Of a DNA stretch of 64,000 bases, positions 7,612 to 16,755 are shown one piece after another; position 1 is the first letter of the stretch; every line of letters begins with the position of its first letter. Made by a program: the position numbers and the translations under genes. A model generated the notes under the pieces. The model was not told where the DNA came from, did not search any database, and saw nothing but the letters and a program-made list of their open reading frames with translations. The stretch is from Ewingella allii (GTDB lineage: Bacteria > Pseudomonadota > Gammaproteobacteria > Enterobacterales > Enterobacteriaceae), in assembly GCF_044430645.1 (NCBI RefSeq), contig NZ_JAWUDN010000001.1:434001-498000 (forward strand), read 5' to 3'.

Positions 7612-8268
7612 TTGATTAGCGTTCTTCTTGTTGATGACCACGAATTGGTGCGCGCAGGGATCCGACGCATTCTGGAAGACATCAAAGGCATCAAAGTTGT
7701 GGGTGAAGCCCAGTGTGGCGAGGACGCCGTGAAGTGGTGTCGCAGCAATGATGTTGATATTGTTTTGATGGATATGAATATGCCGGGGATCGGCGGGTTA
7801 GAAGCGACCAAAAAAATCGTCCGCTTTTCTCCAGATATTAAGATAATCATGTTGACTATCTACACTGAGAATCCACTGCCAGCCAAAGTGATGCAGGCGG
7901 GGGCTTCCGGCTATCTGAGCAAAGGCGCTGCGCCACAAGAAGTGGTGAATGCGATTCGCTTAGTTGATTCCGGCCAACGTTACATCGCCTCTGATATCGC
8001 TCAGCAGATGGCCCTTAGCCAGATTGAACCTCAGTCAGAAACGCCGTTCGACAGCCTTTCCGAGCGTGAGTTGCAGATTATGTTGATGATCACCAAGGGT
8101 CAGAAGGTGAATGAAATTTCGGAGCAACTTAGCTTGAGTCCGAAGACCGTTAACAGTTATCGTTATCGGATGTTTAGTAAATTGAATATCAGCGGTGATG
8201 TTGAATTGACCCACCTTGCTATCCGGCACGGTTTGTTTAACGCGGAGACTTTGTCTGGCAGTGAGTGA
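7612..8268 (+). CDS. uvrY: Response regulator UvrY (BarA/UvrY two-component system)
   Basis: 218 residues, nearly identical in pattern to E. coli UvrY (GacA family). Receiver domain 1-120 with acidic pocket VDDHE and phospho-acceptor Asp54 (VLMDMNMPG); C-terminal LuxR-type helix-turn-helix (about 145-205, LSERELQIMLMITKGQKVNE). It activates csrB/csrC small RNAs and so counteracts CsrA control of carbon flow, motility and biofilm. The start is a TTG at 7612 preceded by TTTTGGAGAA; the E. coli gene is also reported to use TTG. The 3' end overlaps uvrC by eight bases, so the two are translationally coupled. Confidence 0.97.
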   Translation: MISVLLVDDHELVRAGIRRILEDIKGIKVVGEAQCGEDAVKWCRSNDVDIVLMDMNMPGIGGLEATKKIVRFSPDIKIIMLTIYTENPLPAKVMQAGASGYLSKGAAPQEVVNAIRLVDSGQRYIASDIAQQMALSQIEPQSETPFDSLSERELQIMLMITKGQKVNEISEQLSLSPKTVNSYRYRMFSKLNISGDVELTHLAIRHGLFNAETLSGSE

Positions 8269-10096
8269 TGAGCGATTCGACCCAAAAGCCTTTCTAAAAA
8301 CGGTCACCAGCCAACCGGGCGTCTACAGGATGTACGACGCCAGCGGCACCGTTATTTATGTCGGCAAAGCAAAAGACCTGAAAAAACGTCTTTCCAGCTA
8401 CTTCCGCGTCCAGGTTTCCAGTCGCAAAACCGAAACTCTGGTCAAAAATATCGCCCAAATTGACGTCACCGTCACCCATACCGAAACCGAAGCGCTGCTG
8501 CTCGAGCATAACTACATCAAGCTCTATCAGCCTCGCTACAACGTGCTGCTACGCGATGATAAATCTTATCCGCTAATTTTCTTAAGTGCTGATAATCATC
8601 CGCGCCTCTCCATTCATCGCGGAGCTAAGCACGCCAAGGGCGAGTATTTTGGTCCTTTCCCCAACTCCTACGCCGTGCGCGAGTCTTTGGCTCTGCTACA
8701 AAAACTTTTCCCAATTCGCCAATGTGAAAACAGCGTTTATCGCAACCGTTCGCGCCCCTGTTTGCAATATCAAATTGGCCGCTGCCTTGGCCCTTGCGTC
8801 AAAGGCTTGGTCAGCGAAGAAGAGTACAAAGCACAGGTCGAATACGTGCGTTTATTCTTGGCTGGCAAAGATCAGCAAGTGTTAACCCAGCTGATTGCCA
8901 GAATGGAAGAGGCCAGCAAGGCATTACATTTTGAAGAAGCTGGGCGCATTCGCGACCAGATTCAGGCAGTGCGTCGCGTGACTGAACGGCAATTTGTGTC
9001 GGGTAACAGCGAAGATTTGGACGTCATCGGTGTCTCCTTCGAGTCCGGCATGGCCTGTCTGCACGTGCTGTTTATTCGCCAAGGCAAAGTATTGGGTAGC
9101 CGCAGTTACTACCCGAAAGTGCCGGGCGGCACCGATTTAGCCGAAGTGGTGCAAACCTTCGTCGGCCAGTTCTATCTGCAGGGCAGCCAGTCGCGCACTC
9201 TGCCGGGGGAAATCCTGCTCGACTTCACTCTGCCGGAAAAAGATTTGTTGGCGGAGTCGCTCAGCGAGCTTGCTGGCCGCAAGGTGCAGATTCAGAGCAA
9301 ACCGCGCGGCGACCGCGCGCGCTATTTGAAATTGGCCCGTACCAACGCTTCGACCGCGCTCACCACCAAATTAGCCCAACAGTCGACTATCCATCAGCGC
9401 ATGGCTGAATTGGCCAAAACGCTGCATCTGTCGGAAATTAACCGTATGGAATGCTTCGATATCAGCCATACTATGGGCGAGCAGACCGTGGCGTCTTGTG
9501 TCGTTTTCGATGCTAATGGCCCATTACGCTCCGAATATCGCCGCTATAACATTACCGGCATCACGCCGGGCGATGATTACGCGGCGATGGCGCAGGTACT
9601 GAGCCGCCGTTATGGCAAATCGCTCGAAGAGAAAAAAATTCCTGACGTGATCTTTATCGATGGCGGTAAAGGCCAGTTGGGCATGGCAAAAGACGTTTTT
9701 GCTTCTCTCGACGTGGACTGGGATAAATCCAAGCCGCTGCTGATTGGTATCGCCAAAGGCGCTGACCGTAAAGCGGGCTTAGAGACGCTGTTCTTTGTGC
9801 CAGAAGGCGAGGGGATTTCACTGCCTTCTGACTCGCCGGCGCTGCACCTTATTCAACATATTCGCGATGATTCTCATAATCATGCGATCACCGGCCACCG
9901 GCAGAAACGGGCTAAAGTCCGCAATACCAGTGCATTAGAAGAGATAGAAGGCGTCGGCCCGAAACGTCGGCAAGTTTTACTGAAATACATGGGGGGCATT
10001 CAGCCATTGTTGAATGCCAGTATTGAGGAAATTGCACAGGTGCCGGGTATTTCTCACGCATTGGCAGAAAAGATCCATAATGCGTTGAAACCCTAA
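8261..10096 (+). CDS. uvrC: Excinuclease ABC subunit C
   Basis: 611 residues. It makes both incisions in nucleotide excision repair, with UvrB. GIY-YIG nuclease domain at about 14-95 (GVYRMYDASGTVIYVGKAKD), a Cys-containing region RSRPCLQYQIGRCLGPC (about 160-176), UVR domain (about 200-240), RNase H-like second nuclease domain (DFTLPEK, MECFDISH, IDGGKGQL) and C-terminal tandem HhH (IEGVGPKRRQ, VPGISHALAEKI). I chose the GTG at 8261, inside the end of uvrY, because it yields the conserved SDERFDPKAFLKTV start. Confidence 0.97.
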   Translation: MSDERFDPKAFLKTVTSQPGVYRMYDASGTVIYVGKAKDLKKRLSSYFRVQVSSRKTETLVKNIAQIDVTVTHTETEALLLEHNYIKLYQPRYNVLLRDDKSYPLIFLSADNHPRLSIHRGAKHAKGEYFGPFPNSYAVRESLALLQKLFPIRQCENSVYRNRSRPCLQYQIGRCLGPCVKGLVSEEEYKAQVEYVRLFLAGKDQQVLTQLIARMEEASKALHFEEAGRIRDQIQAVRRVTERQFVSGNSEDLDVIGVSFESGMACLHVLFIRQGKVLGSRSYYPKVPGGTDLAEVVQTFVGQFYLQGSQSRTLPGEILLDFTLPEKDLLAESLSELAGRKVQIQSKPRGDRARYLKLARTNASTALTTKLAQQSTIHQRMAELAKTLHLSEINRMECFDISHTMGEQTVASCVVFDANGPLRSEYRRYNITGITPGDDYAAMAQVLSRRYGKSLEEKKIPDVIFIDGGKGQLGMAKDVFASLDVDWDKSKPLLIGIAKGADRKAGLETLFFVPEGEGISLPSDSPALHLIQHIRDDSHNHAITGHRQKRAKVRNTSALEEIEGVGPKRRQVLLKYMGGIQPLLNASIEEIAQVPGISHALAEKIHNALKP

Positions 10097-10152
10097 GAGC
10101 GATGTAGCAACATACTCATAATAACCACACAAGACAGACAGTTACCTACGCC

Positions 10153-10701
10153 ATGCAATTTAATATACCGACGTGCCTCACCCTGTTTCGCGTTGTACTT
10201 ATCCCGTTTTTCGTGCTGGCGTTCTATTTGCCCTATGTCTGGGCACCTATGGCCTGCGCGCTGATCTTCGTTTTTGCGGCCATCACCGACTGGTTTGATG
10301 GTTATCTGGCTCGCCGCTGGAAGCAGACCACGCGTTTTGGTGCCTTCCTCGACCCTGTGGCTGATAAAGTCATGGTGGCGATGGCGCTGGTGCTGGTGGC
10401 CGAATACTTCCACGCCTGGTGGATAACCCTGCCTGCGGCAACCATGATTGCTCGTGAGATCATCATTTCGGCGCTGCGCGAGTGGATGGCTGAAATTGGT
10501 AAACGCAGCAGCGTGGCGGTTTCTTGGATTGGCAAAGTGAAAACTACCGCGCAGATGTTATCGCTGGTGGCGCTGCTTTGGCGTCCTGATGCCATCGTTA
10601 TTTGGGTTGGCGTCGGTGCTTTGTACATTGCCGCGGTGCTGACTTTCTGGTCAATGTTCCAATATTTGAACGCTGCGCGCCACGATTTGCTGGAACCCTG
10701 A
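10153..10701 (+). CDS. pgsA: CDP-diacylglycerol-glycerol-3-phosphate 3-phosphatidyltransferase
   Basis: 182 residues, an integral inner-membrane enzyme that makes phosphatidylglycerophosphate, the committed step to phosphatidylglycerol and cardiolipin. The CDP-alcohol phosphotransferase signature D-G-x2-A-R-x8-G-x3-D-x3-D is complete in FDGYLARRWKQTTRFGAFLD plus the following PVADK (about 39-63). Several hydrophobic helices surround it. It follows uvrC by 56 bases, the order conserved in enterobacteria. Confidence 0.97.
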   Translation: MQFNIPTCLTLFRVVLIPFFVLAFYLPYVWAPMACALIFVFAAITDWFDGYLARRWKQTTRFGAFLDPVADKVMVAMALVLVAEYFHAWWITLPAATMIAREIIISALREWMAEIGKRSSVAVSWIGKVKTTAQMLSLVALLWRPDAIVIWVGVGALYIAAVLTFWSMFQYLNAARHDLLEP

Positions 10702-10751
10702 TCAAACTGAGTTAAAAAACGTCAAACGATCGTTATGTGTGGATAATTTTA

Positions 10752-10779
10752 TTGACTCATTGCGTCAGGTAAGTAGAAT
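10752..10779 (+). promoter_or_regulatory. Sigma-70 promoter of the tRNA cluster
   Basis: TTGACT and TAGAAT hexamers 16 bases apart, with the GC-containing discriminator GCATCGC downstream, about 70 bases before tRNA-Gly. This is a typical stable-RNA promoter under stringent control (inference). Confidence 0.75.
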
Positions 10780-10848
10780 GCATCGCATCAGACGGCAGCC
10801 AAGTGCAAGCCTGAAGATAGCTAAAAAAATCAGCAAGTTCTGATTATT

Positions 10849-10924
<76 letters not shown>

Positions 10925-10982
10925 AATTTATTAAACAGGTTCAGATATCTGTTTAAGTGCAAGATTAGTAGTAAGAATTAAA

Positions 10983-11056
10983 GGCGCGTTAACAAAGCGG
11001 TTATGTAGCGGATTGCAAATCCGTCTAGTCCGGTTCGACTCCGGAACGCGCCTCCA
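10983..11056 (+). tRNA. cysT: tRNA-Cys (anticodon GCA)
   Basis: 74 bases, acceptor stem GGCGCGT/ACGCGCC, encoded CCA end, anticodon GCA at 11015-11017. Second gene of the cluster. Confidence 0.97.
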
Positions 11057-11067
11057 ATTTTCCCGGA

Positions 11068-11153
11068 GCCCGGGTGGTGGAATCGGTAGACACAAGGGAT
11101 TTAAAATCCCTCGGCCTTAGGCTGTACGAGTTCAAGTCTCGTCCCGGGTACCA
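11068..11153 (+). tRNA. leuZ: tRNA-Leu (anticodon TAA)
   Basis: 86 bases with a long variable arm as expected for leucine tRNA; acceptor stem GCCCGGG/CCCGGGT-ACCA; anticodon TAA at 11102-11104. Twelve bases after tRNA-Cys. The 3' side leads to a terminator, not to an integrated element. Confidence 0.96.
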
Positions 11154-11204
11154 TGGGAAAATTAGCTGAATAATCAAAAGCAATATGTAGTAATGTCGTT
11201 ATAG

Positions 11205-11226
11205 CCACCTTCGGGTGGTTTTTTTA
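11205..11226 (+). terminator. Terminator of the tRNA cluster
   Basis: CCACC-TTCG-GGTGG hairpin with a UUCG-type tetraloop followed by a run of T, about 50 bases after tRNA-Leu. Confidence 0.9.
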
Positions 11227-11302
11227 TGCCTAAAATTCACCTAATCATCTGCAAATAACGCATTGAATCGACAAGAGATCCAATGCGCTTCTTCATGGGT
11301 AA

Positions 11303-11482
11303 TCAGCACACGCCAAAATCGCCGTCTTCGTGGTACAGGTTGACGGAGTCAGCCTGCACGCTGATCTCTTTCTTGGCGCTGTCGTCTGCTCGCACGCAAA
11401 GCAGCGTATTTCCCTCAACCGCGGTCACGATCATTTTTGGCCCGCCGGTCTTTGATTGCACAACGTCTTGTGGCTTAAACAT
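11303..11482 (-). CDS. YodC-like small protein (DUF2158)
   Basis: 59 residues from the ATG at 11482, which has AAGGAGA upstream; a longer frame to 11593 has no comparable site. The sequence FKPQDVVQSKTGGPKMIVTA has the VxLKSGGPxMTV-type core of the DUF2158/YodC family. These are small, probably SH3-like cytoplasmic proteins of unknown function. Monocistronic. Confidence 0.82.
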   Translation of the reverse strand: MFKPQDVVQSKTGGPKMIVTAVEGNTLLCVRADDSAKKEISVQADSVNLYHEDGDFGVC

Positions 11483-11591
11483 GGTGTCTCCTTGGTTATA
11501 GCTCTTCACAATATCAGGATTTATCATAGGACAATCCACGCCTACCAGCGCTGAATCTTTAACTGAGATGGAGTGGGGAAGGGGAGCAGCC

Positions 11592-11625
11592 ATAGAAAAG
11601 CCGGTCAGCTTACACTGACCGGCTT
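11592..11625 (-). terminator. Terminator of proP
   Basis: AAGCCGGTCAG and CTGACCGGCTT arms with a six-base loop; reading leftwards the stem is followed by TTTTC. It lies 27 bases past the proP stop codon. Confidence 0.85.
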
Positions 11626-11651
11626 GGAGTACACATCAACCCGTCGTGGGA

Positions 11652-13154
11652 TTAATTAATCTCAGGGTGCTGTGCGATAAGATTTTTACGCTTAGTCTCG
11701 AGTTCGGCAATCTGAGCATCAATATCTTCGATTTTCTGCTCAATATTGTCGTGGTGTTCTTGCAGGATCTCTTTAGCCTCTGCTTTGTCAGACGCCGCAG
11801 GCGTTGCCCCTTTTAGTGGGCGGTTAGCCGTTTCCTTCATGAACACGCCCGTAACCAGACCAATCACCGACACCGTCATCAGGTAGTAGGCAGGCATATA
11901 GAGGTTCTGAGTGGACTCTACCAGCCATGCTGCGAAGGTTGGAGTGATACCCGCTACCATAATGGAAATATTAAAGGCGATGGCCAGTGCGCTATAGCGA
12001 ATATTGGTTGGGAACATCGCTGGCAGCGTGGACGCCATGACGCCGATGAAACAGTTCAGCAGCACCGCCAACATCAGCAAACCACAGAAAATCAGGCCAA
12101 TCACGCCACTGTTAATCAAAATGAAGCTTGGGATCGCCAGAATAAACAGGCCAATACTGCCGGTGATGATAAAGGGTTTACGACCAATTTTATCACTCAG
12201 CATACCGATGAACGGCTGCACAAACAGCATCCCGACCATGATAGCGATGATGATCAATACGCCGTGGTCTTCAGAGTAGTGCAGGCTGTGTGACAGATAG
12301 CTCGGCATGTAGGTCAACAGCATATAGTAGGTGACGTTGGTGGTAATAACGATACCTACGCAGACAATCAGGCTTTTCCACTGCTTGGTGAAGATTTCAC
12401 GGAAAGAGACCTTCGGCGGCTCGGCAATGTTGTTGCGCGAGTCGGTATCCATCTTATCAACGTGCTGCTGGAAGGTTGGGGTTTCTTCCAAAGCGTGGCG
12501 CAAGTAGATACCAATCAGGCCCAGCGGTGCGGCGATGAAGAACGGAATACGCCAGCCCCAGTCGAGGAAGTTCTGCTCGCCGACGATGCTGGAAATCAGG
12601 ATAACGACACCGGCACCTAAGACGAAACCGGCGATGGAACCGAAGTCCAGCCAGCTGCCCAGGAAGCCACGCTTTCTGTCTGGAGAGTATTCGGAAACAA
12701 AGATAGCTGCGCCGGTGTATTCACCACCCACCGAGAAGCCCTGTGCCAGTTTTGCTAATAGCAGCAGAATCGGCGCCCAGATACCAATAGTGGCGTAGCC
12801 CGGTATTAAGCCGATACAGAAGGTACTGACCGACATGATGATAATGGTGATCGACAGGACTTTCTGGCGACCAAACTTATCACCTAAAGCCCCAAAGAAA
12901 AGACCGCCCAGAGGTCTAACAAGGAAAGGAACCGAGAACGTGGCCAATGCCGCGATCATCTGAATGCCGGGATCTGCACCAGGGAAGAACACCTGTCCTA
13001 ATGCGAAAGCAACAAAGCCATAAACACCGAAATCGAACCATTCCATCGCGTTACCCAACGCAGCGGCGGTGATGGCTTTTTTCAATTTTGTATCGTCAAT
13101 GATAGTAATATCATTGATTTGCATCGGTTTAACGCGTTTTTTTCTTAATCTCAT
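11652..13154 (-). CDS. proP: Osmosensing proline/glycine betaine:H+ symporter ProP
   Basis: 500 residues, the same length as E. coli ProP, with near-identical blocks such as LGNAMEWFDFGVYGFVAFAL (about 34-53) and QGFSVGGEYTGAAIFVSEY. Twelve membrane helices of the MFS metabolite:H+ symporter family. The C-terminal tail (about 455-498, EHHDNIEQKIEDIDAQIAEL) is the antiparallel coiled coil that tunes the osmotic activation threshold in E. coli. It imports compatible solutes when the cell is dehydrated. GGAC lies upstream of the ATG. Transcribed alone, with its own terminator. Confidence 0.97.
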   Translation of the reverse strand: MRLRKKRVKPMQINDITIIDDTKLKKAITAAALGNAMEWFDFGVYGFVAFALGQVFFPGADPGIQMIAALATFSVPFLVRPLGGLFFGALGDKFGRQKVLSITIIIMSVSTFCIGLIPGYATIGIWAPILLLLAKLAQGFSVGGEYTGAAIFVSEYSPDRKRGFLGSWLDFGSIAGFVLGAGVVILISSIVGEQNFLDWGWRIPFFIAAPLGLIGIYLRHALEETPTFQQHVDKMDTDSRNNIAEPPKVSFREIFTKQWKSLIVCVGIVITTNVTYYMLLTYMPSYLSHSLHYSEDHGVLIIIAIMVGMLFVQPFIGMLSDKIGRKPFIITGSIGLFILAIPSFILINSGVIGLIFCGLLMLAVLLNCFIGVMASTLPAMFPTNIRYSALAIAFNISIMVAGITPTFAAWLVESTQNLYMPAYYLMTVSVIGLVTGVFMKETANRPLKGATPAASDKAEAKEILQEHHDNIEQKIEDIDAQIAELETKRKNLIAQHPEIN

Positions 13155-13349
13155 TTATTACGTCCTTTGTTCAAATAACTCCACGGTGCAAAGCGTGAGA
13201 TATTGAGCTGCTAACTACTTTTTAGATTTTTCAAATCATTATAGGACGCTTTTGTAAGCTTGTGCAAAGAGCGACTATTTTGTGAACAGTCGCAGCACAA
13301 AATGAATTTGAGTTAAGTATTGCAGGGGAAGGGCAGCAGAAGAGGGTCA

Positions 13350-13366
13350 AAACAGCCCCGAGGGGC
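13350..13366 (-). terminator. Probable terminator of the small zinc-ribbon gene
   Basis: GCCCCGAGGGGC hairpin; on the minus strand it is followed by TGTTTTG and on the plus strand by GTTTTTA, so it may act in both directions. Confidence 0.6.
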
Positions 13367-13376
13367 GTTTTTAGGG

Positions 13377-13643
13377 TTAGATTTCACCCGATGTATCAGT
13401 ATTGCTCAGCGCTCTGATGGACAAAGGCAGATGGTAGTTAGGCTGGCTGGTAAAGAAAGCCTGTAACGCTACGCGTTTCTTACGGTCTATCGAGATCTCT
13501 TCCATGGTCTTGCGGAAAATACTGTAGCGGCCACAAGAGGTGCAGGTCACGGTAACGATTTTCGCCGACAGGTTAACCGACGTCTTATTGGTGCTTTGGC
13601 ACAAAGGGCACTCATCACGAGTGTTTGTTTCTGTGGAACTCAT
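13377..13643 (-). CDS. Small zinc-ribbon-like protein, unknown function
   Basis: 88 residues from the ATG at 13643 (AGG site upstream; a frame to 13697 is less likely). Two knuckles, CPLC (about 12-15) and CTSC (about 34-37), form a typical treble-cys zinc ribbon. A helical region KTMEEISIDRKKRVALQAFF follows. The family is not one I can name. Divergent from pphA. Confidence 0.7.
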   Translation of the reverse strand: MSSTETNTRDECPLCQSTNKTSVNLSAKIVTVTCTSCGRYSIFRKTMEEISIDRKKRVALQAFFTSQPNYHLPLSIRALSNTDTSGEI

Positions 13644-13926
13644 AAAACCTCCGGTTTTACTCCGAGCGGGCCACAGTATAGCGCGAAAAGGCGTCAATTA
13701 CTTCACGGAAATTTTTTTATTAGTGGATTTTCGGCGCGACAACGTGTAGGGCAATTCTGAGTTTCAGCCGTATGCCTTGATACAGCGCCATTTGGCTGTT
13801 TCCAGCGTTGTTAAAAAAGGCCAATAAACGCGTGAAAATATTTCCTATCGCTGGGCTATTCATCAGTTACATGCCGATCAGTTACACTCAAAGATTACCC
13901 ATAATAATGGATTGGCCTTGAAAACT

Positions 13927-14583
13927 ATGACCCCGATTATTTATCAGCGCATTGAAGGTGCCGAGTATCGCCACATTTATGTGGTGGGCGATCTGCATGG
14001 CTGTCTCTCAATGTTGGAGGATCAGCTTGCCCGCGTGCGCTTTGACGCTGCCAGCGATCTGCTGCTTTCCGTGGGGGATCTGGTGGATCGCGGTCCTGAC
14101 ATTATGGGGTGCTTAAAACTGATCGAAGAGCCTTGGTTTGCCTGCGTGCGCGGCAATCATGAGCAAATGGCCATTGATGCTCTGCATGAAACCAATATAG
14201 AGCGCTGGTTGAGAAACGGCGGTGAGTGGTTTTACGCGCTGGAAGGTGCGCAAGAGCAGGAGGCCCGGCGTCTCATCAAGCTGACCGATGAGCTGCCTCA
14301 CGTGCTGGAAGTGAATACGGAGTCAGGCAATATCGTTGTGGCCCACGCGGATTATCTTTCCGATCGCTATGAATTTGGCAAGCCGATGGATGGTTACGAG
14401 GTTATCTGGAATCGCGATCGCATAAACCATGCCCTTGCCGGGCGTTTTACTGAAATCACGGGCGCCAAGGCGTTCTATTTCGGCCACACGCCGGTGGAGC
14501 ACCCTATGGTGTATGCCAACCAGCATTATATTGACACGGGCGCGGTCTTCGGCGGATACCTCACGCTGCAACAAATCCAATAG
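13927..14583 (+). CDS. pphA: Serine/threonine protein phosphatase PphA (PrpA)
   Basis: 218 residues from ATG 13927. The metallophosphoesterase motifs are in order: GDLHGC (about 21-26), GDLVDRGPD (about 49-57), RGNHEQM (about 76-82) and the later HADY and GHTP histidines. It closely tracks E. coli PphA (YQRIEGAEYRHI, HYIDTGAVFGG), an Mn-dependent phosphatase linked to misfolded envelope protein signalling. The start region is uncertain: two TTG codons occur just upstream in frame and no ribosome-binding site is strong. Followed by deoR on the same strand. Confidence 0.92.
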   Translation: MTPIIYQRIEGAEYRHIYVVGDLHGCLSMLEDQLARVRFDAASDLLLSVGDLVDRGPDIMGCLKLIEEPWFACVRGNHEQMAIDALHETNIERWLRNGGEWFYALEGAQEQEARRLIKLTDELPHVLEVNTESGNIVVAHADYLSDRYEFGKPMDGYEVIWNRDRINHALAGRFTEITGAKAFYFGHTPVEHPMVYANQHYIDTGAVFGGYLTLQQIQ

Positions 14584-14678
14584 CGATCAGGCGCCGCGCG
14601 GGGCGGTGGTTTGCCGTGAACACGGGGCAACGGTATAGTGGCTGCCAGCCTGAGCAGGGGAACAAATAAAATTACATC

Positions 14679-15443
14679 ATGGAAAATAAGCGCGAAGACC
14701 GTATCCACCGCCTGTTGCTGGCGTTAAAAAAAGCCGACAAAATTCATCTGAAAGAGGCCGCACGGTTGCTGGATGTGTCAGAAATGACTATCCGCCGCGA
14801 CCTGAACTCCGCGCCTGCGCCAGTCATCCTGTTGGGCGGCTATATCGTGATTGATCCGAAGAATAGCCCGGCGACGCACTACTTCGTTAGTGAACAAAAG
14901 ATGCGTCAGGTTGAGGAGAAGCGTCGTTTGGGCGAGCTGGCGGCGGCCTTGGTGGAGAACGACGATACGGTGTTTTTTGATTGTGGCACCACCACGCCCT
15001 ATATCATTGAAAGTATTCCCGAAGAGCGCGTTTTTACCGCCGTTTGTTACTCTCTCAATACCTTTTTGGCATTGCAGGAGAAGCCCCATTGCGAAGTGAT
15101 TTTATGCGGCGGAGTGTTTAAAGCCAGCAACAGCATTTATACGCCTATTGGCCGCAGCAACGAGCTGGACTATATTCGCCCGAACAAGGCCTTTATCTCG
15201 GCGGCAGGGGTCAGCATTCAACATGGCGTGAGCTGTTTTAACTTCGATGAGTTGCTGATGAAACATCAGGCGATGGAGAAGTCCGAACAGAACATTCTGG
15301 TAGCGGATAGCAGTAAGTTTGATCGGGTGCGACCTGCGGCGATCGCACCTTTAGCTCGATTCAATATGTTAATTACCGATGCTCTGCCTTCCCAGGCTTT
15401 CATCGATTTTTGCCATGACGCAGACGTTGAGCTGGTGGTTTAA
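14679..15443 (+). CDS. deoR: Deoxyribose operon repressor DeoR
   Basis: 254 residues. N-terminal DeoR helix-turn-helix (KIHLKEAARLLDVSEMTIRR, about 21-40) and a sugar-phosphate-binding C-terminal domain with FFDCGTTTPYIIE and CYSLNTFLAL. The specific resemblance to E. coli DeoR, not to other family members, is in APVILLGGYIV, VEEKRRLGELAA and EKPHCEVILCGG. DeoR represses nucleoside catabolism genes (deoCABD, nupG, tsx) and is relieved by deoxyribose-5-phosphate. None of these targets is nearby. Confidence 0.95.
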   Translation: MENKREDRIHRLLLALKKADKIHLKEAARLLDVSEMTIRRDLNSAPAPVILLGGYIVIDPKNSPATHYFVSEQKMRQVEEKRRLGELAAALVENDDTVFFDCGTTTPYIIESIPEERVFTAVCYSLNTFLALQEKPHCEVILCGGVFKASNSIYTPIGRSNELDYIRPNKAFISAAGVSIQHGVSCFNFDELLMKHQAMEKSEQNILVADSSKFDRVRPAAIAPLARFNMLITDALPSQAFIDFCHDADVELVV

Positions 15444-15449
15444 GGGGGA

Positions 15450-15926
15450 TCAGCGAATGGTCGGGATCTTCTCGACGTGCTGGTAAAATACCACCTCCCA
15501 AATTCCGTTTGCCGTGCCGTCGTTTAAGTAGTGCTCAAAACAGGCTTTACCATCGGCGCGGTAGCCGCTTTCGGCAATGTGGTGGTAATAGAAGTCCTGC
15601 CACGCTTTGGCGAAATTGCCGTCCACAATGGTGGTGTGATAAGCCGCGTAAGTGCCGCCCGGCAAGGTTTGCAGGCAAAGCCCTTCGGCATCATCAAGAA
15701 TAAAATTATCCGCCACGCAGACTGAAGGGTCTGCGCGAAGCTGCTCTGCCGGCGTCTTCTCCGGGTCGTCATGGAACAGGGTTAACCACTCAAGATGCTT
15801 CTGATGATGGCGTTCCGTCCAGTCCATTAAGTGGCGAAACCCTTCCTTAATAGACTTTTCGTACGGGCCAATAACCCGATAACTAACCAATTTTTTAGCC
15901 GGTCTTTCGACTATCATAAATGCCAT
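15450..15926 (-). CDS. sbmC: DNA gyrase inhibitor SbmC/GyrI family protein
   Basis: 158 residues, family length. Shared with E. coli SbmC: a GPYEKSIKEGFRHLMDW block (about 20-36), the DDPEKTPAEQLRAD block, FILDDAEG, and the CFEHYLNDG ending. The fold is the two-repeat GyrI/SHS2 domain. SbmC binds gyrase and protects against gyrase poisons such as microcin B17; in E. coli it is SOS-induced, but I see no LexA box (CTGT-N8-ACAG) upstream here. AAGGAG precedes the start. It converges on deoR with a six-base gap. Confidence 0.88.
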   Translation of the reverse strand: MAFMIVERPAKKLVSYRVIGPYEKSIKEGFRHLMDWTERHHQKHLEWLTLFHDDPEKTPAEQLRADPSVCVADNFILDDAEGLCLQTLPGGTYAAYHTTIVDGNFAKAWQDFYYHHIAESGYRADGKACFEHYLNDGTANGIWEVVFYQHVEKIPTIR

Positions 15927-16096
15927 GATTGACTCCTTGTGTTACATGCCAGTGAGTTGAGTCCTTTTAGAAGGGGGTTGGGGTATAACAGTTTCAACCG
16001 GAACAGAAGATAACTGCTCTACGTGCTATAACAGTGACCATGATAAAATCAGGTCATCAGTTTGCATTATAGTCGTACCTGTCGTGAGGTTATGAG

Positions 16097-16603
16097 ATGG
16101 ACGTGATCAAAAATGTATTAAATAGTGAAATCGAGCGCATCAACCGTCTGGAAGGTCGCGACGGCAAGCCAAGAATCAACAGCGAGTTCTTCGTCAACCA
16201 CCCGTGGCTGTGCCTTGCTATGCTCGCTGGTTATATTCTGGTAGGGGTGGTGATGTACGTTTCACCCTATATGGGCCTCGGTTGGTTTATCGGTTTCACC
16301 GCATTTTTACTCTTTATGTCAGCAATGCTGCTGATGGAAATCAAACCCACTTATCGTTACGAAGATATCGGCGTGCTTGACCTGCGGGTTTGCTATAACG
16401 GTGAATGGTATTTCAGCCGCGAAATTTCAGAGGATGCGGTTCAGCAGTTGCTGGCGTCTAACGAGGTGAGTGCGCGAATTAAAAACCGGATCGAAGCTAT
16501 CGTGCGTAATAAAGGGGCAATAGATTTCTACGACGTTTACGACCTGGCGCGTCAGGACAAGTTACAGTTTGCTGGCACGACCACGGCGCAGGCCGCACAT
16601 TAA
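16097..16603 (+). CDS. ylaC: Inner membrane protein YlaC
   Basis: 168 residues with two adjacent membrane helices (about 38-58 and 61-84). The conserved block KPTYRYEDIGVLDLRVCYNG followed by EWYFSR is the YlaC signature, as is the C-terminal FYDVYDLAR. Function unknown. Followed by an extended hairpin that ends in a T run. Confidence 0.92.
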   Translation: MDVIKNVLNSEIERINRLEGRDGKPRINSEFFVNHPWLCLAMLAGYILVGVVMYVSPYMGLGWFIGFTAFLLFMSAMLLMEIKPTYRYEDIGVLDLRVCYNGEWYFSREISEDAVQQLLASNEVSARIKNRIEAIVRNKGAIDFYDVYDLARQDKLQFAGTTTAQAAH

Positions 16604-16641
16604 ATTTTTACTGCTTCTGACCTCATTGCTGCGGTTCTGAT

Positions 16642-16707
16642 AAGCTGAGTTTTACCTGTCTTAGATAATTACCCACTGGGTATTCAGGCAGGTTAGCTCA
16701 GCTTTTT
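16642..16707 (+). terminator. Extended two-hairpin structure downstream of ylaC
   Basis: Outer arms AAGCTGAG (16642-16649) and CTCAGCTT (16697-16704) close a stem that continues with ACCTG/CAGGT pairs and encloses a second small hairpin, ACCC-ACT-GGGT (16671-16681). TTTTT follows at the base. It is probably the ylaC terminator, but at 66 bases it is larger than needed and could be a small RNA. Confidence 0.6.
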
Positions 16708-16755
16708 GCTGTCTGGCGCGCTGCTTTTTACGCCCGAATGGCGTGTCCAAATGTG